Shown here one piece after another: positions 17,830-27,251 of a stretch of 64,000 bases of DNA. The notes under the pieces were generated by a model, which saw only the letters and a program-made list of their open reading frames with translations, was not told the DNA's origin and did not search any database. A program made the position numbers and the translations under genes. The DNA comes from Arthrobacter sp. B6. Lineage in GTDB: Bacteria > Actinomycetota > Actinomycetes > Actinomycetales > Micrococcaceae. Where the stretch lies: the NCBI RefSeq assembly GCF_001663775.1, contig NZ_KV467168.1:472420-536419 (forward strand). Direction: 5' to 3'. The stretch's first letter is position 1; each line of letters opens with the position of its first letter.

Positions 17830-19863
17830 TCATTTGATGAGGCGCGCTGCTTTTTCTGCAGCGAATACGGCCTCGTCAACGTCGCCGGGAGCGTCGCAGT
17901 CGCCGATGGCTTGGGTGGGGATGCCGGTTTGGGCGAGTGCCCGGGTCAGTTCATCGTTTTGTTGCCGCATCAGGGCCAGTACGACGGAATCGACTTCGGC
18001 TTTCCGGCTTTCACCGCCGTAGACGGAGTTGATGGTGACCGATCCGGGGGAGACTTCTGATAGGTAGGACGACGCTGTAACACGAACACCGGCTTGTGCG
18101 GCGCGCGAGACCACCCAAGGTGCCTCCACTGATGCGTAGAGATTGGCTCCGATGTGACTTCGTGGTGTGACCAACTCCACCTGGTGGCCGCGTTCTGCTA
18201 GGAGGGTGGCGATTCCAAGCGCTGTGTAGTCGCCTCTGTCTTCCATCACCACGACGCGCTTCCCGACGAGTGCAGGGTTTTCCAGCACTGATATCGGATC
18301 CAGAACGGTATTGTCGGATGCGCCGCCAATGCCGGAGAGCTGGAATGGCAGAAGGCTTGAATAGCCGGAATGATCAAAACGGGCACCGGTTGCGACGATG
18401 ACGTGATCTGGTTTCAGGTCCGAAATAAGCTCTGGAGTGGCATCTACGCCCAGCCGCACGTCGACCCCGAGTCGGTACGCGGCAGCCGTCAGGTCATCTG
18501 TCAGGGTCGCCCATTGTGCGCGCCCTGGCAGTACACGCATGTGGCGGAATTGCCCGCCGAGCTCTCCCTGTCGTTCCAGCAGGGTTACTCTGTGGCCTCG
18601 CTCAGCCGCGATAACCGCTGCTTTCAAGCCAGCCGGTCCCCCGCCGACGATTACAACGAAACGTGAGGAAGCCGCCTGCCCATCAGGCCACTCGCCTTCA
18701 CGGCCCACGTGGGGATTGACCGAACAAGCGAGGTACTTATCGGTCGACGCACGCTTCCAGCACGTGTTGGATCCAATGCAGTGTCTGATTTCAGCCGCAC
18801 GGCCCTCCTGTGCTTTTTTGACCAGATCGGGGTCAGCGATATGAGCCCGCGCCATGGCGACCATGTCTGCAGAGCCGCTGGCCAGCACCGCTGCTGCCAC
18901 CTCAACAGTACGGATTGCGCCGGCGACCAGCACTGGGATTGAGTCTCCGACGATCGCCTTCGCGCGCGCGGAATTGTCAATCCGGTTGGCCACGAGCCCA
19001 CTCGAGGACGGCGGAATCATATGGTGCATCGTGTGGTAGTTACCGCCACTCACACTGACGTAATCGAAGAGCTCGCTCCCACTGATTTCCCGCAGGAGCT
19101 CATCAGAGACATCGGGAGTGAGGCCGGCCTCCCCCAGATATTCGTCATATGACAGACGGATACCCAGGGCAAAGTCACGACCAGCATGCCGTCTGACGGA
19201 CTGTGCGATTTCGATAGCAAACCGAGCGCGGTTTTCCACTGAGCCCCCGTACCGATCCTCACGCCGATTGGTCAACGGGGACAAGAACTGGCAAACGAGG
19301 TATCCGTGGCCGGCACTGAGCTCTACTCCATCGAATCCCCCGCTTTTCGCGTTGGCTGCTGCACGCCCGTAGAGTTCGACGATCTCGGCGATCTCCGCCT
19401 CGGTCAGAGCGTGGGCTGTCCGACCAAGAGTCGGCGACACGAGCGCCGATGCGGACACAGGGGTGCTCCAGTTGAGGTCAATGGAGTTATCAGCGTGGTA
19501 ACCGCCGTGGTAGAGCTGAGTAAAAATCCTCGCGCCATGTTTCTGAACACGCCGCGTAAGGTCACGAGCAAGCGGGATATTACGCTCATCGAAGAGGTGA
19601 ATCCCTGAGGGCCCCGCCGATCGCGGATCTACCGCGGCCGCCATGGTCACAAGAAGTCCGGCTCCGCCTTCCGCCCTGCGCTCGAGGTACCGTGCATATC
19701 TTTCTGAAATGAGGCCCCCGCCACTGTCGCGGGTGTAAGACGTTCCATGAGCCGGCAACAGCACCCGGTTCTTAATCTCCAGCCCGCCGATCATGATGGG
19801 TTGCCACAACATCTCCAGGTCCGAAATGCCCGCCCCGACAGCCTCACGATCGATCGTTCTCAT
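17830..19863 (-). CDS. Old-yellow-enzyme/FAD oxidoreductase (2,4-dienoyl-CoA reductase or TMADH type)
   Basis: Two-part flavoprotein of 677 aa. The N-terminal TIM barrel binds FMN and shows KNRVLLPAHGTSY, SAGHGYLVCQFLSP and NRREDRYGGS; the C-terminal half binds FAD/NAD with VVIVGGGPAGL. Between them the cluster motif reads CIGSNTC, then a further Cys in LACSVNP: relative to trimethylamine dehydrogenase (C-x2-C-x2-C) the second Cys is Ser. The start at 19863 has GGAG 7 nt upstream. Relatives reduce enoyl-CoAs or enones or demethylate amines; the substrate is unknown. A TetR-type palindrome sits in its promoter. Confidence 0.87.
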   Translation of the reverse strand: MRTIDREAVGAGISDLEMLWQPIMIGGLEIKNRVLLPAHGTSYTRDSGGGLISERYARYLERRAEGGAGLLVTMAAAVDPRSAGPSGIHLFDERNIPLARDLTRRVQKHGARIFTQLYHGGYHADNSIDLNWSTPVSASALVSPTLGRTAHALTEAEIAEIVELYGRAAANAKSGGFDGVELSAGHGYLVCQFLSPLTNRREDRYGGSVENRARFAIEIAQSVRRHAGRDFALGIRLSYDEYLGEAGLTPDVSDELLREISGSELFDYVSVSGGNYHTMHHMIPPSSSGLVANRIDNSARAKAIVGDSIPVLVAGAIRTVEVAAAVLASGSADMVAMARAHIADPDLVKKAQEGRAAEIRHCIGSNTCWKRASTDKYLACSVNPHVGREGEWPDGQAASSRFVVIVGGGPAGLKAAVIAAERGHRVTLLERQGELGGQFRHMRVLPGRAQWATLTDDLTAAAYRLGVDVRLGVDATPELISDLKPDHVIVATGARFDHSGYSSLLPFQLSGIGGASDNTVLDPISVLENPALVGKRVVVMEDRGDYTALGIATLLAERGHQVELVTPRSHIGANLYASVEAPWVVSRAAQAGVRVTASSYLSEVSPGSVTINSVYGGESRKAEVDSVVLALMRQQNDELTRALAQTGIPTQAIGDCDAPGDVDEAVFAAEKAARLIK

Positions 19864-19962
19864 GTGATCTCCAATTGATTTCCAACGTCCCTCAGCCCTG
19901 CTAGCAACAGGGAGGCCTGCCGGGTGTGTGGTGAGACACACTACGACGTAGCGACTGAAGGC

Positions 19963-19986
19963 TATCGAGCGCTATGAAATAAGTCA
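19963..19986 (-). promoter_or_regulatory. Promoter with TATCGAGCGCTA operator
   Basis: On the minus strand TTGACT (19986-19981) and TAGCCT are spaced 17 bp. The spacer holds the 12-bp site 19963-19974, TATCGAGCGCTA, one base from the perfect palindrome found upstream of the ABC/hydantoinase unit and the BVMO gene. It is about 100 bp upstream of the OYE-type start. Confidence 0.55.
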
Positions 19987-20136
19987 ACTTCCTGCCTTGT
20001 CTTGTGAAACCCGAGTAGACCAATTAGTTGCCTCAGTTGAGCCCTCCTCTTAGGGGCGTGGTTCTCTGCAGCGGCAACGGAAGGGGGCTCTGCACGTTTT
20101 CATTGGGCTAACGGTGATGCACTGGAAGGCTGGGAC

Positions 20137-20508
20137 GATAAGAAGGCCTCGTCTTACAAGACCTCGGATCGGGCAGTGAAGTCCCGGATCTTGAATGAGC
20201 TAGTGGACCTGACCGGGTGCCAACGCGGTTACGTCCGGGCGATTCTGCGGGGCGCCTTGGTCCTGAAAGTTGTCCGGCGCAGGCCGGGCCACATCCGGAA
20301 TACGGAGCTGATCTCCTGCCCCCGTTGGTCAGGTGCTGGGCGTGCTGCGCGCCCCTGAAAGCAGGCTGCTGGCCCGATGCTTCCGGTCCTTGTGCCGATG
20401 CTGCGCCGGGAGAAAGAGCTCGCGATCAGCGACGGACAGGCTGATTTGCTGGCGCGCATGAGCGCGGCGCCGATCGACCGCAAACTAGCTTTTCAAATGA
20501 GGCAATGA
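20137..20508 (+). pseudogene. Fragment of DDE-integrase-type transposase (N-terminal part)
   Basis: One frame gives SYKTSDRAVKSRILNELVDL then ALVLKVVR; after a frameshift another gives PVLVPMLRREKELAISDG then ADLLARMSAAPIDRKLA, closing at TGA 20506-20508. This is the N-terminal region of integrase-core transposases, and the catalytic domain is missing. A fragment of the middle part of the same family lies at 31200-31480. Confidence 0.6.
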
Positions 20509-20560
20509 ATCGCCCTTCCCGGAGGTATTTCCTGGCGCAGCGTCGATTCGAGCAACCAAA

Positions 20561-20599
20561 ACCGCTGCCGGCACCCAGGTGAAGGGTGTCGGCAGCGGT
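20561..20599 (-). terminator. Strong hairpin terminator of the hydantoinase unit
   Basis: ACCGCTGCCGGCACCC (20561-20576) pairs with GGGTGTCGGCAGCGGT (20584-20599), a 16-bp stem with one G-U pair and a 7-nt loop. It lies 46 bp past the hyuB stop, and TTTGGTTGCT follows in the direction of transcription. Confidence 0.7.
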
Positions 20600-20644
20600 A
20601 TGGAGGCATTCCCTGCCGGAACTACGGCGCAGCTGGAGCCGTCC

Positions 20645-22753
20645 TCACATCCCCGCAGTGACCCATCGGTCAGGCAATGATGCGAAGGTGCGAGGTTCTC
20701 CCATAGGAATTACTTCGGAGTGAAGTAGGCGTCCAGATTTGGGATCCAGATATCCTCGCCGCTGGACAGAGTCGCCGGCGGATTCAAGGATGACGGGGCA
20801 ACCAGCGGTCCAGTGCTGTGGTGCCTTTGCGAGCACTGCTCCCGTGTCGATTGCCACAGCGAACATTCCCCTTTGTTCGACGCCAGGTGCGATAGGGAGC
20901 CCCGGGACGTCAAGATCCATGGAGGCATCGAGAGCCACTGGTTCGTCTGTAGGTAGTGACGCCCGCCGAAGACGCTCAGCACCGATTTGCGTCCGAGTCG
21001 ACATCGTCGTCTCGAGATCCCCGACGGCTACGCCGTAAATCTCACGGGCTTCTGATTCGGTGAGCAGTCCCTGACGGACGTCTTCTTCGACCAGTTCAAC
21101 GCTCCGGTCAAGGGGGTCGCCCCAGGCCGCACCGCTCCCTCCCCAGGAACGGAACTCCTCGCCCGGTTTGACCTCAAATTGCTGGGCAGTGTGTTTGAGC
21201 TCAGTCTCCGTGCCGTCATGATGACCGACAGCGATTCGTGTACGGGGACCTTCCAATCCGCCGGCTGAACCGTCGCACGGAAGGAGATCGTGCTGTCCCA
21301 CGGAAGTTCCGAACAGAGAGGTGGACCCGATCGGTTCCCACGTTGCCTGTCCACCGATGCCACCGCGCTGAGCTCCGTGCGCGAAACGCACATCGCGGCG
21401 GCGGTGGTGGTAACGGACGGGGTACCACGCCTCTGTACTCTCCACATCGGCTTGCTCCCAGAGGGTCTGCTTGCCTACCGTTTCCCAGTAGTAGTCCATT
21501 CCATCCCGATCGGGCGTGGCGCCGGAGCCTCTGAGGAGAGTGTCCCCTGCCAGCCACACGAAGAACTCTCCGGCGCGGTTCTCTCCACTAAACATGGTCA
21601 GCGCCTGTTCGGAATGGGGTGGTACTACGGAGAGGAATTTGCTCACGTAACTTCCCGGCGACGCCACCGCAGCGGCGAGTAGGCACCGGAGGGCAGCCTC
21701 AACGGCATCCATGGCGGAGAGGAGATGGTTCGCGGCAGTCGGTGCGGGCGGTCGACTGTCGAGGATAGAACCCTCCGAGCAGATAACCTCGAAGGAGTCT
21801 AGGTAACCCTGATTATGTGGCAGGTCTCCGAGCAAGTAGTTGCCGAGATACATGCTGATCATGCTCTTAACCACGTGCTGCTTGGAATTGAGAAAACTTT
21901 TCACCTGTGGTGCGGCCCCGGTGAAGTCGAAAGTCAGCAATGCATCCTCAACGCGGAGGGAGCATGGGATTCGGTGGAACGAACCGTTCCACTCAGACCA
22001 CGTCGTGTTGGAATACGTCCCCTCGGCCAGTTCTGCGATGCGTCCGCGTACGGCGAGTTCGGTCCGCCTGTTCAGTTCTGCTATGCCGTAGAGAAACCGC
22101 TGGAGGCCCGTGGACTCGATAAGCTCTTTCAGACGCTCGCTGCCCACGTTCACTCCGGAAACCAGTGCGCGAAGATCCATTTCGACCAGTTTTGCCATGC
22201 GCACGTTGTTCATAAAGATCGACCATACGTCCACTTGCTCAACGCCGGCGCGCACCAAATGCACGGGCGGGAATCGGAGCGCTTCTTGATAGCACTCGGT
22301 GGCATCTGGTGAAAGCGAGCCGGGGACCATTCCGCCCATGTCCATCAGGTGAGCATCGTTGGCCAGCCAGGCCGAAAGCTCACCTTCGACGAAGACGGGT
22401 CGGAGCACGATGACGTCCTGTGGCTGCAGACCGCCAGCGCCGTGGGGGTCATTCGCCAGGAATACGTCTCCCTCAGAGATATCGCTCCGAACCTTCAATA
22501 TGCCGCGAACTGCGTTAGTTGCCTCGTTGAATTGCATGGTGATCTGCCCACCGCCCACGATGAGGTTTCCCCGTGCGTCGAGCATGGCGCAGCTGTAGTC
22601 GCCGCTCTCAACGATGATGGGGCTGACTGCGGTGCGTTGGATGATGAGAGCAGCCTCATCCACTAGAGCCTGAAGCCGATGACGCAGGACTTCGACTTCA
22701 ATGATGTTCATCGAGTCGGCGACTGTTGCAGTGGTTGCGTCGATGAGAGTCAT
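20645..22753 (-). CDS. hyuB: Hydantoinase B / oxoprolinase family subunit
   Basis: Protein of 702 aa of the HyuB family, which covers N-methylhydantoinase B, the 5-oxoprolinase C-terminal half, acetone or acetophenone carboxylase subunits and caprolactamase CapB. Typical elements are SGDYSCAMLDARGNLIVGG near residue 50, FLANDPHGAGG, DAHLMDMGG and a late GGIGGQATWEP. Length is above the usual 520-600 aa, with an extended C-terminus. ATG overlaps the hyuA stop by 4 bp. With HyuA it should form an ATP-dependent enzyme that opens an amide ring or carboxylates a ketone; which one is not decided by sequence alone. Confidence 0.87.
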   Translation of the reverse strand: MTLIDATTATVADSMNIIEVEVLRHRLQALVDEAALIIQRTAVSPIIVESGDYSCAMLDARGNLIVGGGQITMQFNEATNAVRGILKVRSDISEGDVFLANDPHGAGGLQPQDVIVLRPVFVEGELSAWLANDAHLMDMGGMVPGSLSPDATECYQEALRFPPVHLVRAGVEQVDVWSIFMNNVRMAKLVEMDLRALVSGVNVGSERLKELIESTGLQRFLYGIAELNRRTELAVRGRIAELAEGTYSNTTWSEWNGSFHRIPCSLRVEDALLTFDFTGAAPQVKSFLNSKQHVVKSMISMYLGNYLLGDLPHNQGYLDSFEVICSEGSILDSRPPAPTAANHLLSAMDAVEAALRCLLAAAVASPGSYVSKFLSVVPPHSEQALTMFSGENRAGEFFVWLAGDTLLRGSGATPDRDGMDYYWETVGKQTLWEQADVESTEAWYPVRYHHRRRDVRFAHGAQRGGIGGQATWEPIGSTSLFGTSVGQHDLLPCDGSAGGLEGPRTRIAVGHHDGTETELKHTAQQFEVKPGEEFRSWGGSGAAWGDPLDRSVELVEEDVRQGLLTESEAREIYGVAVGDLETTMSTRTQIGAERLRRASLPTDEPVALDASMDLDVPGLPIAPGVEQRGMFAVAIDTGAVLAKAPQHWTAGCPVILESAGDSVQRRGYLDPKSGRLLHSEVIPMGEPRTFASLPDRWVTAGM

Positions 22754-24801
22754 GAGATTGCCTCCATAAGTAGTGAATGACGTGAGTCACGCGTCGCTCG
22801 ATAACCTTCCGGTACCACAATCGTGGTATCGCCCTGATCGACGAGGGCGGGCCCGAGGAAGCTGTGCTGTGGGAGTAAATCCTCGGCTTGATAGGTCTTG
22901 ACCTTTGTGCGTTCGGTCCCCTCGAGAAGGACCATCCTGAAACTGTTCACAGGCGGTTCTGAGCTCGCGCCGTAGTTTTTGTCTTCAAGAACCGCCGCAC
23001 TCGGTATCTCTCCAAAACCGACGGCTCTAACCGAGGCCACCTCCACCGGAGTTCCAAGAGCGACCGCACTCCTTCCATATCGCTGAGAATACTGCGCGAT
23101 GAACGTTTCTTTGAGGGTCTCAAAGTCAAGAGCATCCACATCGATGGGAATAGTAAGCTCGAACGCTTGGCGCTGGAACCTCATATCGGCCTCGTACATC
23201 ACGGATCGGTTATGTTCGGGCACGTTGGTGCGTGCCACGTCGCCGTCAACTTCAACCCCGAGCGACTTCAGCTGAGCCATGAGGGTTTCGACTTGGACCT
23301 TATCGACCGATTCGTTCACAGACAGGATGCGCTCGCTTCGAACGTCAACCGACGCAGCACCACCGGCCGACAGCACAGACGCTGCAAGCGGCACCAAAAC
23401 CGTAGGTAGACCAGCTATCGCGGCGAGTTCACCGGCAAAAAGCGGCCCTGCTCCGCCATATCCGAGGAACACGACGCTCGACGGATCCAGGCCCGATGAC
23501 GTTGCCAGAAGGCGCGCTGCCGTTCCCATCTGCTGGACGGCGATAGAGTGAATCCCCAACGCAACCTGTTCTGCATCAAGGCCAAGCTGCTCCCCCAGGG
23601 AACCACAAGCCCGAAGCGCAGCATTGACGTCGAGTGGCATCGCACCACCCAAAAACTTCAGTGGATCAATATATCCCAATACCAACATTGCATCGGTGAT
23701 CGTCGGCGCAACCCCGCCCCGCCCATAGCAAGCAGGCCCAGGGTAAGCACGCGCCGATTCAGGACCAACGCGAAGCAGCCCTCTTTCATCAACCCAGGCG
23801 ATGGAACCCCCGCCAGCGCCGATCGACTCGATGTCCACAGTTGATTGCGCCACAATTGCACCGTGCAGGGACTTGCGTTGCGTACGCTCTGGCCGCCCCT
23901 CTCGAATGAGCGCCACATCGAAACTAGTACCACCGGTGTCACCACAGATAACATTGCCAAACTCAGACTTAGAAGCGATCTCAGCAGCCCACATCACCCC
24001 AGCAGCCGGCCCTGACGCATTCAGACTGAACGGTGACCGGCGTACCTCATCCAGCGTCGTCAAGCCACCATTGGCTTGCAACAACATCATCGGAACAGCC
24101 AGACCCTCGTCTTCGAGATCCTCCGCTAGATCCGAGATCCCATCCAGCGCATGCCCACAATAAGCATTGAGAACGGCGACCATTGTGCGTTCATACTCTC
24201 GAATCGTCGGGTGCAAACCAGAACCAGAAAAAACCGGGATATTCGGGTGCCTCTCGCGCACGAGGGCTGCCAGTCGGTCCTCATGCACAGGGTTAGCAAA
24301 CGACCAAAGCAACGAGATCGCAATGGCCTCCACCGCTTGAACATTTACGAGATCGTCAATTGCTTCGATAGCCTGTGCCTCATTAAGAGGCTCAACCACG
24401 ACTCCGCCCTGCCCGATTCGTTCGCTCACTCCCAACGTGCAATGCCTCTCGACAGGTTGCCACGGCACCTCCAGCCACCCATCCACTGACGCGCGTCGGC
24501 CCCTGGCCATCGAAAGCACGTCCTCGAACCCTGCCGTTGTCAAGAGCCCCACTTTGCGGCCCTTCTGCACGGTGATGACATTGGTAACCGCTGTCGTACC
24601 TAACCCGAAACGGTCCACTCGCGAAAGCATCTCCGCCCGAGAAAGGCCGACCTGATCCGCAACAAGGGTGCATGCTTCCTTCACACCTCGACCAAACTCC
24701 TGCGGGTACGTCGACGCTTTACTACGCCAGCTCTGCTGGCCATCGCTGAGCATAATATCGGTAAAAGTACCTCCGACATCAACGCCAATAGTGAAACTCA
24801 C
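22750..24801 (-). CDS. hyuA: Hydantoinase A / oxoprolinase family ATP-binding subunit
   Basis: Protein of 683 aa with the actin-like ATPase start IGVDVGGTFTDIML, then GTTAVTNVI, ARGRRASVDGW, CGDTGGTSFDVALI and FLGYGGAGP, the standard landmarks of the HyuA/acetone carboxylase beta family. It phosphorylates or activates the substrate with ATP for the HyuB partner encoded directly downstream. Starts 61 bp after the truncated ABC ATPase gene. The neighbouring BVMO and enone-reductase-type genes make a cyclic ketone or lactam pathway plausible (inference). Confidence 0.87.
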   Translation of the reverse strand: MSFTIGVDVGGTFTDIMLSDGQQSWRSKASTYPQEFGRGVKEACTLVADQVGLSRAEMLSRVDRFGLGTTAVTNVITVQKGRKVGLLTTAGFEDVLSMARGRRASVDGWLEVPWQPVERHCTLGVSERIGQGGVVVEPLNEAQAIEAIDDLVNVQAVEAIAISLLWSFANPVHEDRLAALVRERHPNIPVFSGSGLHPTIREYERTMVAVLNAYCGHALDGISDLAEDLEDEGLAVPMMLLQANGGLTTLDEVRRSPFSLNASGPAAGVMWAAEIASKSEFGNVICGDTGGTSFDVALIREGRPERTQRKSLHGAIVAQSTVDIESIGAGGGSIAWVDERGLLRVGPESARAYPGPACYGRGGVAPTITDAMLVLGYIDPLKFLGGAMPLDVNAALRACGSLGEQLGLDAEQVALGIHSIAVQQMGTAARLLATSSGLDPSSVVFLGYGGAGPLFAGELAAIAGLPTVLVPLAASVLSAGGAASVDVRSERILSVNESVDKVQVETLMAQLKSLGVEVDGDVARTNVPEHNRSVMYEADMRFQRQAFELTIPIDVDALDFETLKETFIAQYSQRYGRSAVALGTPVEVASVRAVGFGEIPSAAVLEDKNYGASSEPPVNSFRMVLLEGTERTKVKTYQAEDLLPQHSFLGPALVDQGDTTIVVPEGYRATRDSRHSLLMEAIS

Positions 24802-24862
24802 TGCAACTCCTTTGTGTCAAATGAAAGTTCGAAAAGGGCTTTGTGCACGTCATTGGATTCAC

Positions 24863-25159
24863 CTAACACACGCTCACGCCGTCAACGAACAAAATCGCTC
24901 GGGGGTTGGCCTCGTGGAACCCCGCGAGGACCTTGATAAGCGTTGATTTGCCCGACCCGGTCTGGCCCATGAGCGCGTGGACCTCACCCGGCAGAGCGGT
25001 GAGTGCGACATCATGCAGCACGTGAGCGCTGCCGAATGTCTTCGACACGTCTAGCATCTGAAGTCGCGGTGGTTTGACGCGTTCATGTCTCTCCTTTGAG
25101 GCTTCTCGCATGTTAGAGAGCGGCGATTCGCCAGCGGGAGGCGTCCTTGTAAGAGGCAT
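24863..25159 (-). pseudogene. Truncated ABC transporter ATPase (sugar/RbsA type)
   Basis: A 98-codon frame reads [19 protein letters not shown] then [26 protein letters not shown] (Walker A) and soon stops with VSVC. The Q-loop, signature, Walker B and the whole second half are absent, so it cannot be an active ATPase. The matching permease and binding protein genes are not in the window. It is first in the hydantoinase transcription unit, with a palindrome 32 bp upstream of its start. Confidence 0.7.
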
Positions 25160-25190
25160 CGTCGACTCAGTCGCTTGAGCAACGATGCTC

Positions 25191-25202
25191 TAGCGTTCGC
25201 TA
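25191..25202. promoter_or_regulatory. Palindromic operator TAGCGTTCGCTA
   Basis: Perfect TAGCG-NN-CGCTA inverted repeat 32 bp upstream of the ABC fragment that leads into hyuAB. A TTGACT -35-like box lies at 25230-25225 on the minus strand. Same site type as at 19963 and 31161. Confidence 0.6.
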
Positions 25203-25479
25203 TGTTTCCACAGACGCGAACGGCAGTCAACCATTAAAGGAAATCCTTTGGAAATTCTGCAAAAGTGCGCCTGCAGCATTTACTCGTCGGGGCGGCGGGC
25301 ATATGTTGACAATCGCGCTCCCCGGTGGAGCGGGGATGCCTCAGCGCGTCTCGTTCGCCTCTTGCACCCGACCAAACTCTGGGAATTCCATGCTTTTCAC
25401 TCCATGACCTTTCTCTCCAACAGAAGAGCCCCAAACGCAGTGTCCGAGGCGTGGTCTGCCCATCTGGCGGCGATTCCTC
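25203..25479. other. No recognisable gene
   Basis: Contains the -35 region of the hydantoinase unit and otherwise no supported feature. Confidence 0.4.
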
Positions 25480-25745
25480 CGCGCACCTTCGGATCTCATC
25501 GGGGACTACAGCTACCCAAACATCTCCAGCTCCTCCGGGAATCAGGCTCCAGCCGCTTCCGGCAAGAGGGCAAGGAACGCATCTTCGACGTCTCCAACCT
25601 GCCGAACCGAACCGCGGCCGCGCCGTCGCCCTCGCCTCCGGCGCTCCCGCCACGCTGGTCCGCACGATCCCCTGGTACATCGGACCCCACAAGGGCGCCC
25701 GTCGCAACGTCAGGCTGGGAACTGAGCAGTCCACAGTTGGGGTCA
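25480..25745 (+). pseudogene. C-terminal fragment of TraG/TraM-recognition conjugation protein
   Basis: DLIGDYSYPNISSSSGNQAP in one frame, then FDVSNLPN and, after a shift, GRAVALASGAPATLVRTIPW with GPHKGARRNVR. This resembles the C-terminal end of actinobacterial TraG/VirD4-like coupling proteins. Only about 85 codons remain, frameshifted. It suggests that the region once belonged to a conjugative element. Confidence 0.5.
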
Positions 25746-26189
25746 ATCCGGTTATCCACGGCCGGGATCGGGGAGTAATTGGGGGTAGCTCCCTCAGCAG
25801 CAGTAGCGGGAACACGCGCGACAAGCCGTAGATCACAGACAGGCCGGGCGAAATTGTGCCTTACTACTCCACCGGATGTGGATTCGTCCTAGAAATCAGT
25901 TAGGAACGGGGTATTGTGCCTGTAGATAAAAGTGCGTGAACAACATGCTTGTAATACATCATCTTGGTCTTCCTAAGAGCCGTTGCACCCCACCGGCCAT
26001 GGGAGTATGGGAATGCCCACTGACTTCCCGTGAACGCGAGAACCCCCTCCCGCAGCGGCGTTCAGGGGTCGGCTCCTGGATGAAGCTGAAAGCGGGGCAA
26101 CCGTCAGGTCTGGAAAGCGACGGGGTCATTCCGCCCGGTTGCGTTCATTTGCATCAGATCTAGGCGTCATACAATGGTTTATCAATGGC
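25746..26189. other. Region without recognised gene
   Basis: About 440 bp between the conjugation-gene fragment and the transposase fragment; no supported coding sequence. Confidence 0.4.
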
Positions 26190-26570
26190 CGGGTTTGAAC
26201 AGTGGAATATCCGAGTGCCCATCCCTCGTGCAAGGTCAGCCCGGGTTGGAGGAGCCTGCACAGGTCAACTCCCACGATCCGCAGTTTGCAGCCAGGCGTT
26301 GTCCCTACTGATGCCGAGGTGGGGAAGGCGGCGGTTGCCGCAGGTGAGCCAAGCAAAAAACCGCTCGACCATCGGCCAGTGCATGGGTAGTCGTTTTGGA
26401 AGGCCGGGCCCGCGGCACGTTGGCGGTGTTCGACCGCAACGCCTCGTGTTCGTGAAGAGCGTCCCCGTGGTGAACATGAGACCCACCACGGCCCGCGCCG
26501 CCAACGAAGCGACCTCCCCGCCCAAGGCACTGGTGCGCGGGCCGAGATCAGCACCCCAGCCCGAGACCAC
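26190..26570 (-). pseudogene. C-terminal fragment of IS5-like transposase
   Basis: The minus strand reads HWPMVERFFAWLTCGNRRLP then NAWLQT, and in another frame LRIVGVDLCRLLQPGLTL with a short tail. The VERxxAWLxxxNRR element with NAWL and LxRLLxxGLTL is the C-terminal DDE region of IS5-type transposases. Frameshifted, with the N-terminal half missing. It abuts the TetR gene stop. Confidence 0.55.
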
Positions 26571-26571
26571 G

Positions 26572-27213
26572 TCAGCCAGCGCCGTTGTGCGCGACCAAAC
26601 GAAGAGCATTTCGCGCATACTCTTCGGCAATTTCCCCGGCGCTTAAGCGACCGTCTTCGTTGTACCAGTCTGGGATGCTCGTCAACATGCCGAGGATGAG
26701 CCGCGAGGTGAATCGGATGTCCTCGACGTCAAAGATGTCCTCGGCGACGCCGGCTTCCAATAGCTCCACTAAGATTTCCTCAACAATTCTGCGCTTAGCG
26801 ACGTACCGTGCACGGAAGTCGGAGCCGAGAAAACGAAATTCGTCATGGAGTCGCGCCAGGTCATGCCGGAGAGTGTTATGCAAGGCGACGGCGGAAACAA
26901 ACTTGGAAAATCGAGCCTTGGTATCGCCACCAGCTTGTTCCAGACCGCCTTGAATGCGCGCTAGGAGATCATCCATCGCTATTTCGAGAAGGGCGAAAAG
27001 TATACCCTCCTTGTTGCCATAGTGGTAGTACAACGATGGCATGGTTAAGCCGACGCGCGACGCAATCCCGCGCACGGTCGTTCCGTGGTATCCGTGCTCC
27101 TTGAGTTCGGTAAGGGCGGCGGCGAGAATTGGTGAGAGTGGCAACTGGTCAGACACTCCTACACGGTCGGACTCGTCCGCTGTTTGAAGCGCGGGGACGT
27201 TCACAGTAGGCAT
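26572..27213 (-). CDS. TetR family regulator
   Basis: Protein of 213 aa. The helix-turn-helix spans about residues 28-75: SPILAAALTELKEHGYHGTT, IASRVGLTMPSLYYHYGNKEGI. The long C-terminal ligand domain contains LHNTLRHDLARLHDEFRFLG, a pattern seen in KstR2-like acyl-CoA-responsive repressors (family inference). It lies between the hydantoinase and BVMO genes and is the natural candidate to bind the TAGCG-NN-CGCTA sites at 19963, 25191 and 31161. The protein at 60531-61154 is a close paralogue. Confidence 0.88.
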   Translation of the reverse strand: MPTVNVPALQTADESDRVGVSDQLPLSPILAAALTELKEHGYHGTTVRGIASRVGLTMPSLYYHYGNKEGILFALLEIAMDDLLARIQGGLEQAGGDTKARFSKFVSAVALHNTLRHDLARLHDEFRFLGSDFRARYVAKRRIVEEILVELLEAGVAEDIFDVEDIRFTSRLILGMLTSIPDWYNEDGRLSAGEIAEEYARNALRLVAHNGAG

Positions 27214-27251
27214 GGCTTGATCCCGTTCGGAGGTCTAGTGGTTTGTGTCTT

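Noticed and set aside
20645-24801. Naming the HyuAB pair caprolactamase
   Set aside because: The family includes hydantoinases, oxoprolinases, ketone carboxylases and caprolactamase; no residue visible by eye decides between them.
25234-25836. Minus-strand open frame of 200 codons
   Set aside because: Lies antisense to the conjugation-gene remnant and shows no family features.
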